Assembly: GCF_000024405.1 (NCBI RefSeq)
Contig: NC_013517.1
Location: 3,503,989 to 3,567,988, forward strand
Direction: 5' to 3'
Length of the DNA stretch: 64,000 bases
From: Sebaldella termitidis ATCC 33386
GTDB taxonomy: Bacteria; Fusobacteriota; Fusobacteriia; Fusobacteriales; Leptotrichiaceae
A program made the position numbers and the translations under genes. Below, in pieces: positions 17,258 to 25,174 of the stretch. Each line of letters starts with the position of its first letter. Position 1 is the stretch's first letter. Below the pieces are notes generated by a model, which was not told the origin of the DNA, made no database searches, and saw only the letters and a list, made by a program, of their open reading frames with translations.

Positions 17258-18580
17258 TTATGCACTAACTGCTGCCTGCTCTTCTTTTAATTTTTGCGCA
17301 TCCATTATTTTAAAGAATGGATAATATATAAAGAAAGTCAATACCATACTTATTACCTGTATTACTCCTCCGGATATACTCGCCGTAGCCAGTGCCCCTC
17401 CGAGAACAGGCGGTGTTGTCCATGGTATCGCTATACCTGCGAGTCTTGACACCAGTCCTAATTTCATTGACCAGTATGTTATTGTAATTACCACTACCGG
17501 TGACAGTACAAACGGTATCAGCATAAGCGGGTTCATTACTATAGGAAGCCCGAAAAGAATCGGTTCATTAATATTGAAGAATGCCGGTCCTACAGCCAGT
17601 TTTCCTATTTCTTTCAGCTGTTTGCTCTTTGAGAAGAGGAATAATATTATTGCAAGTGAGAATGTAGATCCTGATCCGCCCATTGACTGGAATATATCAA
17701 AAAACTGTGTTGTTACAACGTGAGGTAATTCTGTTCCTCTTGCTCCTGCCATATAAGCAGCATTATTTTCCGCCATAAGCTTATAAGTTACCGGAGAGAT
17801 TATTCCCATTATAAGGGCTGCACCGTGAATTCCCGTCATCCACAATAAGTGAATAAGCAGTGTTACTACGAGAGCTCCCCAGTATGTTCCTCCGATTTTT
17901 GTAAGCGGTCCTACCAGTATTACTCTTACTATATTATGCATATCCTCAAATGGAGTGTACATTAATCCAAGTCTGATTATCCATACTACAGTTAATATTA
18001 TCATTCCCGGAATCAGGGCTGCGAATGACTTTGCCACTGCAGGCGGTACTCCGTCAGGCATTTTTATAATAATATCTTTTTGTACAATTATTCTGTATAT
18101 TTCCACAGTAAATATTGACATTATCAAACCTACGAATAATCCTCCACTGTCTAAAAAGCTAAATGCGATTCCGCCTACAGTGCCTATTTCTTTACCGTCT
18201 TGTAAAAACGGGATGTTGTAAGGTGTTACAAGAACGAAAGTACATAAAGACAACACTGCCCCTGTAAGCGCATCTACATTATATTTTTCAGAAAGTCTGT
18301 ATGCTATACCTATACAGGCTATTACTCCCATTAGTCCGAAGGATGCTGTTACCGGATACCCCAGCTTTTCAGCTATTCCTGTTTCCGCCAGCCATTTTGT
18401 GTATGCCGGTATCGGAAAGTTTCCTATTATTAAAAATACTGATCCTATTATTGTAAGCGGCATTGTAACTATAATTCCATCTCTTATTGCCTGAACATGT
18501 TTTTGATTTCCTATTCTTCCTGCTACAGGCATTAAATGTTTTTCCAGAAATCCTATAACCCCGTCCATTGCTCCTGCCAT
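17258..18580 (-). CDS. chbC: PTS cellobiose/chitobiose-family IIC component
   Basis: A 440-residue membrane permease of the lactose/cellobiose IIC type, with about ten hydrophobic segments. Family marks are GVIGFLEKHLMPVAGRIGNQKHVQAIRDG at the N-terminus, HLLWMTGIHGA near the middle (substrate-binding region) and FNINEPILFGLPIVMNP. Start at ATG 18580 is supported by GAGGAGG; a frame extension of five codons has no site. It is separated from the IIA gene by 207 bp, unusually long inside this operon, with a hairpin just after the IIA stop. Confidence 0.92.
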   Translation of the reverse strand: MAGAMDGVIGFLEKHLMPVAGRIGNQKHVQAIRDGIIVTMPLTIIGSVFLIIGNFPIPAYTKWLAETGIAEKLGYPVTASFGLMGVIACIGIAYRLSEKYNVDALTGAVLSLCTFVLVTPYNIPFLQDGKEIGTVGGIAFSFLDSGGLFVGLIMSIFTVEIYRIIVQKDIIIKMPDGVPPAVAKSFAALIPGMIILTVVWIIRLGLMYTPFEDMHNIVRVILVGPLTKIGGTYWGALVVTLLIHLLWMTGIHGAALIMGIISPVTYKLMAENNAAYMAGARGTELPHVVTTQFFDIFQSMGGSGSTFSLAIILFLFSKSKQLKEIGKLAVGPAFFNINEPILFGLPIVMNPLMLIPFVLSPVVVITITYWSMKLGLVSRLAGIAIPWTTPPVLGGALATASISGGVIQVISMVLTFFIYYPFFKIMDAQKLKEEQAAVSA

Positions 18581-18756
18581 AATATTCCTCCTCAATTTCT
18601 ATATATAATATTATACTAAAATTCTTTAACATCTTCATCAAAAAACAATGATAATTATGCATAAAATTAATGTTTTAAGGAATAAAATTCCAAACTTATG
18701 GACATAATACCCCTGTTATAAAGTTTATCTGCCCAAGTTCTTGGAATTTATTTATA

Positions 18757-18777
18757 CAGGATAAATTTCATATCCTG
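18757..18777 (-). other. Hairpin after the IIA stop codon
   Basis: CAGGATA and TATCCTG form a 7-bp stem with a seven-base loop, located about 10 bp after the chbA stop in the 207-bp gap before chbC. There is no T tract downstream on the minus strand, so it is more likely to be a processing or stabilising hairpin that separates the small soluble PTS genes from the permease gene. Confidence 0.5.
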
Positions 18778-18787
18778 CAAAAAAGCT

Positions 18788-19111
18788 TTAACCCTCCAGA
18801 GCATCCACTCTTTTATATAAATCTATCATTTCTATTACCATATCTTTGAACAGAATTGACCCCATCAGATGATCCTGTGCATGAACCATTATAAGACCCA
18901 GCTCTACTTTTTCTCCGCCTGCTTCCTTTGTTATAAGATCTGTCTGTATTTCATGTGCTTTCAGCATCTCTTCATTTGCTTTCTTTATATAGCTGTCAGC
19001 TTCTTCAAAGTTACCGACCTTTGCTTCTCTCAAAGCCTGAAAAGAATAGCTTTTACTTTCTCCTGCATGACCTATTAAGCTCATTGCAATCATTTCTATA
19101 TCCATTTCCAT
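18788..19111 (-). CDS. chbA: PTS lactose/cellobiose-family IIA component
   Basis: A 107-residue helical cytoplasmic protein of the usual length for lactose/cellobiose IIA. The phosphorylation site is in MVHAQDHLM (His77), with the metal-binding Asp80 that holds the trimer in known members. Other family marks are SLIGHAGESKSYSFQALREA and AHEIQTDLI. It carries phosphate from HPr to the IIB protein encoded just upstream. The gene lies 45 bp after chbB. Confidence 0.93.
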   Translation of the reverse strand: MEMDIEMIAMSLIGHAGESKSYSFQALREAKVGNFEEADSYIKKANEEMLKAHEIQTDLITKEAGGEKVELGLIMVHAQDHLMGSILFKDMVIEMIDLYKRVDALEG

Positions 19112-19156
19112 ATGTCATCTCCTAAATAATAAATTTATATTTACATTTTCAAAAAA

Positions 19157-19462
19157 TTAACCGATTAATTTCAAAGCCTGTTCCAAAACCTTTGGCCCGT
19201 TCATCATTCCGTAATCCATCATATTTATTACATCAATAGGTATTCCTTTTTCATCAGCCACTTTTTTCAGATCGCTTAATGCGTATTTTACCTGCGGACC
19301 TAATAAAAGTACATCGGCATTTCCTACGTGATCTCTTACTTTTTCAAGCGGCTCTGCCCAAACTTCTGTTTCAATTCCCTGTTCATCTGCAGCCTTTTTA
19401 ATTTTTGTCACAAGCAGACTTGTAGACATCCCTGCTGCGCAGCATAATAAAATTCTTTTCAT
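19157..19462 (-). CDS. chbB: PTS cellobiose-family IIB component
   Basis: A 101-residue protein beginning MKRILLCCAAGMSTSLLV; Cys8 before A-A-G-M-S-T is the phospho-acceptor of the lactose/cellobiose IIB family. DVLLLGPQVKYAL and the terminal IDVINMMDYGMMNG are also typical. It is the promoter-proximal gene, preceded by GAGGAGG and a TTGACA/TATTAT promoter about 70 bp upstream. The 424-bp upstream region is shared with the second, divergent Rep_3-like gene and contains the second pair of T-rich CGTCT elements. Confidence 0.93.
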   Translation of the reverse strand: MKRILLCCAAGMSTSLLVTKIKKAADEQGIETEVWAEPLEKVRDHVGNADVLLLGPQVKYALSDLKKVADEKGIPIDVINMMDYGMMNGPKVLEQALKLIG

Positions 19463-19532
19463 AGTGAATTTCCTCCTCTAAAATGTTAATTTAATAATTT
19501 AATTGTTTCTTGCATAAATTCATCTTACCTAT

Positions 19533-19560
19533 ATAATAACCTATTTTTCTTATATGTCAA
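19533..19560 (-). promoter_or_regulatory. Sigma-70-type promoter of the cellobiose PTS operon
   Basis: On the minus strand, TTGACA (19560-19555) and TATTAT (19538-19533) are separated by 16 bp. The proximal CGTCT element begins 19 bp upstream of the -35 hexamer; its CG is 26 bp from the hexamer edge, against 36 bp at the glucitol locus. Confidence 0.7.
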
Positions 19561-19579
19561 ATTTAGTAAAAAAGCTTTA

Positions 19580-19675
19580 TTTTTTCGTCTGCTTTTTTCT
19601 GATAAAAATTTTATTTTTGCCGTTTTTAAGCTTTTTATTCTTAAATCTTCAAAAAAAATATTGTTTTTTCGTCTG
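19580..19675 (+). promoter_or_regulatory. Pair of identical T-rich CGTCT elements (cellobiose locus)
   Basis: The 12-mer TTTTTTCGTCTG occurs at 19580-19591 and 19664-19675 in the same orientation. Each is followed by another T run. The CG dinucleotides are 84 bp apart, which is eight turns of B-DNA. The core TTTTTTCGTCT is shared with the pair upstream of the first Rep_3-like gene, but the base after it differs (G here, T there), so the elements match better within a locus than between loci. Confidence 0.6.
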
Positions 19676-19783
19676 TTTTTGGCAAAAAAAAGTTATTATA
19701 TTTTTATTTTTCTTGAAAATTTTTTCAAAAAACCCCATTTTTTAAATATAATTTTAATAATTATAGCTTTTTTTTCATATTTT

Positions 19784-19858
19784 TGTTATAATTCATTCAA
19801 AGTACTTTCCATATAGAAAATTCGGATTTTGAAAATCCAAAGGTATAAAAATATGGAA
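19784..19858 (+). promoter_or_regulatory. Extended -10 promoter and nested inverted repeats before the second Rep_3-like gene
   Basis: TGTTATAAT (19784-19792) is an extended -10 element with no clear -35. Downstream, before the start codon, two inverted repeats are nested: the outer one is TTCCATAT (19807-19814) with ATATGGAA (19851-19858), the inner one GGATTTTGAAAATCC (19824-19838). They would lie in the untranslated leader. They could be an operator or an RNA fold. Plasmid Rep proteins of this fold commonly autoregulate through inverted repeats, which makes autoregulation a reasonable guess. Confidence 0.45.
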
Positions 19859-19886
19859 TATATGAAATTTTAATAAAGGAGTTGTA

Positions 19887-21083
19887 ATGCTAAATATATA
19901 TAATTCCCAACAGTTTAATTTTCTAAAAAAACATAATTTTTCAGTTTTTACAAATAAATCATTAAATAAGAAAGAAAAAAAATTTTTAAAAACCCTTTAT
20001 ATCAGCTGCGGTATTATCGATAAAAATAACTCGGAAATATCCTATAAAACCGAAGATATATTAAGTATTTTAAATTACGATTCCATCGCACGTCTTGAAA
20101 AATTTCTTAATAATATTATCAGTAAAAGAGTTTTTTACAGAATTGAGGAGGATAACAAACTTCTGCAGAACGGGAGCTTCGGAATTATAAACTCTTATTC
20201 TGTATATAAAGGCAAGGTCTATTTTCTTCTTTCCGAAGAGATACTCCTATCTTTTGTGGAAAAGACTCTTTTTTCATACCTGAAAATAGATAAATTTATT
20301 TTTATGGAGGAAAATTTCTCTTATAATCTTTATTTATATCTTATTCCGCTTTTTTATAATCAAAAAGAAGTAAATATCGAACTGGATAAGCTCAAAAATA
20401 TACTTAATGCCGAAACCAGCTATGAAAGATTTTATGATTTTGAAAAATACATTCTGAAAAAAGCAATTGAGGATATAGTAACTTTCAGTAAATATAATCT
20501 TTCATATTATAAGATGAAAACCGGAAAAAACATAAATAACAAGGTTACCGCAATAAAATTCATACTTAACAATAAAAAACCCGGCAATTACTTTGATGTA
20601 AAATATGCTGCCAATGAACTCCTGAATATGGTTAAGTCTCACATAACCAATATAAATGAGATGTACGAGCTTATTCTTCTTTATATAGTAAAAAGAAACT
20701 ATGACTATGTACTTCTCAATATAAAATATGTACTTGCCAATTATACCGACAATATAGAAAAGCACCTGAAAAGAGCTCTTTTATACGATCTCGGCAATAC
20801 TGAAAAAACAGATAAATATACACTTTATGTAGAGGATATTGCACACTTTAAGACACCTTTTATACTTCAGATGAATCTTTGGAGACATTTGAATAAAGTC
20901 AGCAGTGAAATTCCTGATTACGATGATGTAAACAGACTTTATTACTCAGATTTTTTCAAAAAAATAATAAAGCTTAAGGATAAGGAAGAGTTTGATTTTA
21001 CTAATGATTCTGTGAGAATATTCATAAAATATAATGTAAAAGAGGAAAGTATTATCAGAATATATATTCATAAGGAAGTATAG
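19887..21083 (+). CDS. Second Rep_3-like protein, putative PTS-locus regulator
   Basis: A 398-residue soluble protein, paralogue of the one at 5230-6339. The strongest shared block is residues 166-192 (LDKLKNILN, then YERFYDFEKYILKK), followed by a strand pair (YNLSYYKMKTG... VTAIKFIL), matching the second winged helix of Rep_3 plasmid initiators. The N-terminal part (about 25-135) would be the first winged helix. The C-terminal half is helical and unrecognised. There are no partition, mobilisation or copy-control genes nearby. It is divergent from the cellobiose PTS operon and shares the 424-bp control region. AAAGGAG precedes the ATG, and an MmcQ-like gene follows 34 bp downstream. Confidence 0.65.
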   Translation: MLNIYNSQQFNFLKKHNFSVFTNKSLNKKEKKFLKTLYISCGIIDKNNSEISYKTEDILSILNYDSIARLEKFLNNIISKRVFYRIEEDNKLLQNGSFGIINSYSVYKGKVYFLLSEEILLSFVEKTLFSYLKIDKFIFMEENFSYNLYLYLIPLFYNQKEVNIELDKLKNILNAETSYERFYDFEKYILKKAIEDIVTFSKYNLSYYKMKTGKNINNKVTAIKFILNNKKPGNYFDVKYAANELLNMVKSHITNINEMYELILLYIVKRNYDYVLLNIKYVLANYTDNIEKHLKRALLYDLGNTEKTDKYTLYVEDIAHFKTPFILQMNLWRHLNKVSSEIPDYDDVNRLYYSDFFKKIIKLKDKEEFDFTNDSVRIFIKYNVKEESIIRIYIHKEV

Positions 21084-21117
21084 CAGGCTCCTTCCTTACT
21101 ATGAAAGGAGAATTTTT

Positions 21118-21786
21118 ATGACTGATACGGATATTTTGTTTAAAAATAAAAAAGCAGATATAAAGCGGCTTCTTTCCTATGGATTTATAAAAAGGGAGAA
21201 AAATTACATCTATTCTGCCAAATTAGTAAATGATCAGCTTGAAATGACAGTAATTATAACAGAAGCCGGAAAATTATCAACAGAAATCAGAGATACGCTT
21301 TCAAAAGAACTTTACATTGTTCATAAGGTTTCCAATTCATACGGGGGCTTCGTCGGAAAAGTCCGTGAAGAACATAACAGAATTCTTAATGATATTATAA
21401 AAAACTGTTTTGATAATGATACATTTAAAAGTGAATATTCAAAACTGGTTATTGAATATGTCAGAAAAAAATACAATGACGAACTTCAGTTTTTATGGAA
21501 GAAATTTCCTGATAATGCGGTTTTTCGCCGTAAGGACAGTAATAAATGGTATGCAGCATTACTAATTCTTCAAAAGCACAAATTAGGACTGAAAGAAGAC
21601 GGCATAGTTGAAATAATTGATTTGAGAATTAAGCCTGAAGAGCTGATCAGCCTTATTGACAACAAAAAATATTTTCCCGGTTACCATATGAATAAAAAAC
21701 ACTGGTTCACTATCTGCCTTGACGGCTCGGTTCCAATAGAAGAAATTTTTTCACATATTGATAAAAGTTATACACTGGCACAATAG
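21118..21786 (+). CDS. MmcQ/YjbR-like protein with extra N-terminal domain
   Basis: A 222-residue protein. The C-terminal ~90 residues match the MmcQ/YjbR fold: FPDNAVFRRKDSNKWYAALLIL, a DLRIKPEELISLIDN segment and the ending FPGYHMNKKHWFTICLDGSVPIEEIFSHIDKSYTLA. The family is a small double-wing domain sometimes called DNA-binding, with no established biochemical function. The N-terminal ~115 residues are an additional region that I do not recognise. AAAGGAG precedes the ATG. It follows the second Rep_3-like gene closely and ends at a strong terminator, so the two are probably co-transcribed. Confidence 0.75.
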   Translation: MTDTDILFKNKKADIKRLLSYGFIKREKNYIYSAKLVNDQLEMTVIITEAGKLSTEIRDTLSKELYIVHKVSNSYGGFVGKVREEHNRILNDIIKNCFDNDTFKSEYSKLVIEYVRKKYNDELQFLWKKFPDNAVFRRKDSNKWYAALLILQKHKLGLKEDGIVEIIDLRIKPEELISLIDNKKYFPGYHMNKKHWFTICLDGSVPIEEIFSHIDKSYTLAQ

Positions 21787-21826
21787 CTCCTTGGCTTTTG
21801 AACTAATAACTAAAGCATTAATATAC

Positions 21827-21871
21827 AAAAACAGACTGTCCTAAAAATGATTTTTTATACAGTCTGTTTTT
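21827..21871. terminator. Bidirectional intrinsic terminator
   Basis: AAAAACAGACTGT and ACAGTCTGTTTTT form a 13-bp perfect stem with T tracts on both strands, between the convergent MmcQ-like gene and blaR1. Confidence 0.9.
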
Positions 21872-21902
21872 TTGCTGATTCCTCTTGAAAATACATATTC
21901 TG

Positions 21903-23693
21903 TTAATATATATTCTTATCTTTCAAAACAGCCAATGCAGTCTCTGCTGCTTTTTTCCCGCCTGCATCATCCTTTCCCTGAATATTCACGGCAAAAATAA
22001 ATACATTATCTTCCTTTTCCACAAAGCCCACAAACCAGCCGTTTACATTCTTTCCGTTTACTGCTCCGGTTCCTGTTTTTCCATAAAGGGCAGCTTTGTT
22101 ATTTTCTGATAATTTCATTGCATTTTTTACAGTTTTTATGTTTTTATTACTGAAATCCAAACTGCCTGTATAAAAATTTTTCAGCAGTAAAACCTGCTCC
22201 ACCGGAGAAATCCGTAAAGAAGAACCCATCCAGTAATCTGATATATCTCCGGCAAGATTATAATTTCCGTAGGCTATTTTTTTATAATAAGAATAAAGCT
22301 GTTTTTTCCCGGCTTTTTTATCGATTTCCTGAAAATACCAGTTTACGGAATTTCTTAATGCACTTTCAAGAGTCTGATCCTGATCCCACACTTGATAAGG
22401 ATTCTTTTTCCCGTCCCATTTCATAACAGAATCATCATTTTTTATTATTCCCAGCTCCAGCCCGATAAGTGCGTCATATATCTTATAGGTAGAATCAGGT
22501 GCTGTTCTGGTGATACTTTTATCCCTGTTATAAATAAAATACTGATCATTTTTCATGTTATATAAAACAAAGCTTCCGTTAAATCCCCTGAAATAAGTGC
22601 TGAGATCTTCATAAACAATATTTTTTCCCCGAAAATCATACTTTTCAGTATAAGCCATCTGTGTTACAGCCGGAATCTGACTCAGCAAAAAAACACTCAG
22701 TCCCGTAAAAACAAAAAAACTCTTTATTTTCATGCTGATTGTTTCTCTGGTATAAACCGCTATTTTTTTTATTCGCTTTTTGAGTTCTTTTTTAGTTCCT
22801 CCCAAACTTGCTGTCATAAACATGTGAGGAGTTTCAGATAATTTTGTTATAAAATTTATAATAGTATATCCGTAATCATGAAAAGAGGTTTCATCAAGCA
22901 CTTTCAGCACTGCAGCATCGCAAGCTATTTCTCTGTCAATGCGTATCTGCTTAAAAATCAGCCATATCAGCGGATTAAACCAGTAAATAACCTGAAAAAA
23001 CAGCATTATCCAGTTAATCAAAACGTCCCTGCTTTTATAATGATTCAGTTCATGTAAAAAAATATATTTTATCTCTTTTGAGCTGAACTGCTCGGATATT
23101 TTTTCAGGAAGTACGATATATGACCGAAAGACTCCCATTGTTACCGGAACCCGGGTAAGAGAAGACGTCCCCATCACAGGTTTCTTGCTTATTTTAAGTA
23201 TATTGCAGCATTCCGCATAAAGATCGTTTATTTTCTTATCTCTCACAAAAATTAGTGATTTTCCGATTTTTCCAAGTCTAAAACTGCCCATAATTATGAG
23301 AAATAAAAATATGAAAATTCCGGCAGCCCATACTCCTATCAAAAATAAGACAATATATTCAGGCATTGAATGATTGGCAGATACGCCAAAATCCTGAATC
23401 CAGTCAGCAGCATGTACTAAAGTCCCGCTTCTGTCGTTTCCCGCCATTCCGATTTCTGTAATCTGACCTGCATTCAGCTTATGAAACGTAAAATTATTCA
23501 AAACTCTGTAATCAAAAATTCTGCTTGGTATAAAAGGTACAGCTAATATTAACAGAAATAAAAAATCAGTATTATTCTGCCATTTTGCAGTAATATGTTT
23601 TTTAAATATACCTTTTATTCCCAGAATAACTAAAATAAAAACAGATATTGTAAAAGAATTCATCAAAAAACAGATAAAATTCGTCCTGATCAT
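21903..23693 (-). CDS. blaR1: BlaR1/MecR1-family beta-lactam sensor-transducer
   Basis: About 596 residues. The N-terminal half has membrane segments and an M56 metalloprotease domain with FLHELNHYKSRD (zinc H-E-x-x-H) and a downstream INWIMLFFQVIYWFNPLIW helix. The C-terminal ~250 residues are a penicillin-binding sensor related to class D beta-lactamases: DSTYK (acylated Ser and carboxylatable Lys), NSVNWYF, YGN and KTGTG. In the staphylococcal paradigm, acylation activates the protease domain, which cuts BlaI. Start at ATG 23693, one base after the blaI stop, with AAGGGG upstream; translation of blaI and blaR1 is probably coupled. Confidence 0.93.
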   Translation of the reverse strand: MIRTNFICFLMNSFTISVFILVILGIKGIFKKHITAKWQNNTDFLFLLILAVPFIPSRIFDYRVLNNFTFHKLNAGQITEIGMAGNDRSGTLVHAADWIQDFGVSANHSMPEYIVLFLIGVWAAGIFIFLFLIIMGSFRLGKIGKSLIFVRDKKINDLYAECCNILKISKKPVMGTSSLTRVPVTMGVFRSYIVLPEKISEQFSSKEIKYIFLHELNHYKSRDVLINWIMLFFQVIYWFNPLIWLIFKQIRIDREIACDAAVLKVLDETSFHDYGYTIINFITKLSETPHMFMTASLGGTKKELKKRIKKIAVYTRETISMKIKSFFVFTGLSVFLLSQIPAVTQMAYTEKYDFRGKNIVYEDLSTYFRGFNGSFVLYNMKNDQYFIYNRDKSITRTAPDSTYKIYDALIGLELGIIKNDDSVMKWDGKKNPYQVWDQDQTLESALRNSVNWYFQEIDKKAGKKQLYSYYKKIAYGNYNLAGDISDYWMGSSLRISPVEQVLLLKNFYTGSLDFSNKNIKTVKNAMKLSENNKAALYGKTGTGAVNGKNVNGWFVGFVEKEDNVFIFAVNIQGKDDAGGKKAAETALAVLKDKNIY

Positions 23694-23694
23694 A

Positions 23695-24081
23695 TTATTT
23701 CCCCTTCTTGTCTTTTTCCATATCAAGAATTTTCTTTAGTTCATTTATATCATTTTCCGTAAGCTTATCCTGTTCCAAAAAGTTAACTACCATAGAATTC
23801 AGGGCACCGTCATAAAATTTATTCAAAAAGCTGCTGCTTTCCTGTTCCACATAATCTTCCTCTTTTATCAGCGGAGTATACACAAATACTCTCCCCTCTT
23901 TTTTATAGCCTATCGCACCCTTTTTTACCAATCTCGAAAGCAGTGTCTGTATTGTCTTAGGCTTCCACGAGCTTTCAACTGTGAGAATTTCAGTAACTTC
24001 CTTTGTACTCACAGGGGCTTTGTCCCAAATTAATTTCATAACCTGATATTCTGCTTCTGAAATAGAAAATGAATTTTTCAT
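23695..24081 (-). CDS. blaI: BlaI/MecI-family repressor
   Basis: About 128 residues. The N-terminal winged helix is clear: ISEAEYQVMKLIWDKAPVSTKEV, then WKPKTIQTLLSRLVKKGAIGYKKEGRVFVYTPLI, closely following BlaI/MecI. The C-terminal ~45 residues form the dimerisation helices. ATG 24081 is preferred over an upstream TTG because GGAGG lies 5 nt before it. In this family a dimer binds TACA-N2-TGTA palindromes; three such palindromes lie in the divergent intergenic region. BlaR1 cleavage would relieve repression. Confidence 0.94.
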   Translation of the reverse strand: MKNSFSISEAEYQVMKLIWDKAPVSTKEVTEILTVESSWKPKTIQTLLSRLVKKGAIGYKKEGRVFVYTPLIKEEDYVEQESSSFLNKFYDGALNSMVVNFLEQDKLTENDINELKKILDMEKDKKGK

Positions 24082-24096
24082 AACAGCCTCCAATTC

Positions 24097-24108
24097 TTAC
24101 AAATGTAA
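24097..24108. promoter_or_regulatory. BlaI-type operator 3 (blaI side)
   Basis: TTACAAATGTAA is a perfect palindrome around two central bases. It lies between the blaI -10 (TATAAT on the minus strand, 24121-24116) and the blaI ribosome binding site, a position suited to autorepression of blaI-blaR1. Confidence 0.85.
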
Positions 24109-24168
24109 TAAATTTATTATACCACAATTTCAAAGGGATTATAAGTAATTTTTTTATAAAAATTTTTC

Positions 24169-24197
24169 TTGACAAATTTATCTTACAAGTGTAAGAT
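24169..24197 (+). promoter_or_regulatory. Beta-lactamase promoter overlapping BlaI operator 1
   Basis: TTGACA (24169-24174) and TAAGAT (24192-24197) are 17 bp apart. The 18-bp palindrome ATCTTACAAGTGTAAGAT (24180-24197), with perfect 8-bp arms, covers most of the spacer and the whole -10. Repressor binding here would block RNA polymerase directly. Confidence 0.88.
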
Positions 24198-24205
24198 ATA
24201 AAAAA

Positions 24206-24217
24206 TTACATATGTAA
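24206..24217. promoter_or_regulatory. BlaI-type operator 2 (bla side)
   Basis: TTACATATGTAA is a perfect palindrome, 23 bp centre to centre from operator 1 and just downstream of the expected bla transcription start. Two adjacent operators on this side would give tight repression. Confidence 0.82.
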
Positions 24218-24279
24218 GATTTAATTTTAAAGAGTATTATAATAATACTTATTTCTATCAAAATAATAAGGAGAAAATC

Positions 24280-25113
24280 ATGAAAAGAATTCTATTAGTT
24301 ATTATGCTGGCTTTTTCTACTATTCTGTGCAAAGCCCAGCCAAAATCAGAAAATACTGTTAACAATGCTGCTTCCGGAGGAATCCAGGAGGAAAATCTTC
24401 AAAAATACTTTGACGATCTGAATATAAAAGGAAGTATTACCATTTATGATTATAAAAATAAAAAATGGTACTATAGCGACAAAAAAGACTCAGAGAAACG
24501 AACTCTTCCGGCCTCTACCTTCAAAATACCAAATTCACTGATAAGCATTGAAGAATATGCTGTAAAAGATGAAAATGAAGTTTTGAAATGGGACGGAGTT
24601 ATAAGAGAATTTCCAGCACATAATGCAGATACAGACTTAAAAACTGCTTTTAAAAATTCCACTGTCTGGTTTCACAGGGAAATGTCAAGAAGGGTCGGAA
24701 TTGATAAATACAGAAAATATCTGAAAGAATTTAATTACGGAAATCAAAAGCTTTCAGGAATACCGGATTATTTCTGGCTGGATAATACACTTGTTATTTC
24801 ACCTGCTGAACAAATAAATTTCTTATCCGGGCTTTATGATGAAAAATATCCGCTTTCAAAAAGAACCTATAATATTGTAAAAAATGTAATGATTGAGAAA
24901 AAGACAGACTCATATACCTTAAGAGCCAAAACCGGAAGCGGATTGGTAAAAACTCTGGATATAGGCTGGTATGTTGGTTATATAGAAACCAAAGACAATG
25001 TTTATTTTTTTGCTACAAGATTACAGCAGGACGAACCTGATAAAAATGATGATTTCCTGAATCTGAGAAAAACTATTACTTTTAATATTTTTCAGGATAT
25101 GGGAGTTATGTAA
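24280..25113 (+). CDS. Class D (OXA-type) beta-lactamase
   Basis: A 277-residue protein with an N-terminal export signal; Cys17 in STILC may be a lipobox. All class D motifs are present: ASTFK (Ser79 nucleophile, Lys82), STV (127-129), YGN (153-155) and KTG (217-219). Such enzymes hydrolyse penicillins and related beta-lactams in the periplasm; the exact spectrum cannot be read from sequence. The gene is divergent from blaI-blaR1 and its promoter carries two BlaI palindromes, so expression should be inducible. Base composition does not differ visibly from the neighbours and no mobile element flanks the locus. Confidence 0.94.
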   Translation: MKRILLVIMLAFSTILCKAQPKSENTVNNAASGGIQEENLQKYFDDLNIKGSITIYDYKNKKWYYSDKKDSEKRTLPASTFKIPNSLISIEEYAVKDENEVLKWDGVIREFPAHNADTDLKTAFKNSTVWFHREMSRRVGIDKYRKYLKEFNYGNQKLSGIPDYFWLDNTLVISPAEQINFLSGLYDEKYPLSKRTYNIVKNVMIEKKTDSYTLRAKTGSGLVKTLDIGWYVGYIETKDNVYFFATRLQQDEPDKNDDFLNLRKTITFNIFQDMGVM

Positions 25114-25134
25114 TATCTTCTGTGAAAAATAAAA

Positions 25135-25167
25135 AGGACTGTACCACTTCAAAAATGTTACAGTCCT
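25135..25167 (-). terminator. Terminator of autotransporter 1
   Basis: AGGACTGTA and TACAGTCCT form a 9-bp stem with a 15-base loop. On the minus strand it is followed by TTTTTATTTTT, so it ends the autotransporter transcript. On the plus strand the T run is weak (CTTATT), so it probably stops bla transcripts less well. Confidence 0.78.
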
Positions 25168-25174
25168 CTTATTC

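Noticed and set aside
21903-25113. Mobile resistance island
   Set aside because: No transposase, integrase, direct repeats or visible change in base composition flank the beta-lactamase locus, so recent mobile acquisition is not supported by the sequence.
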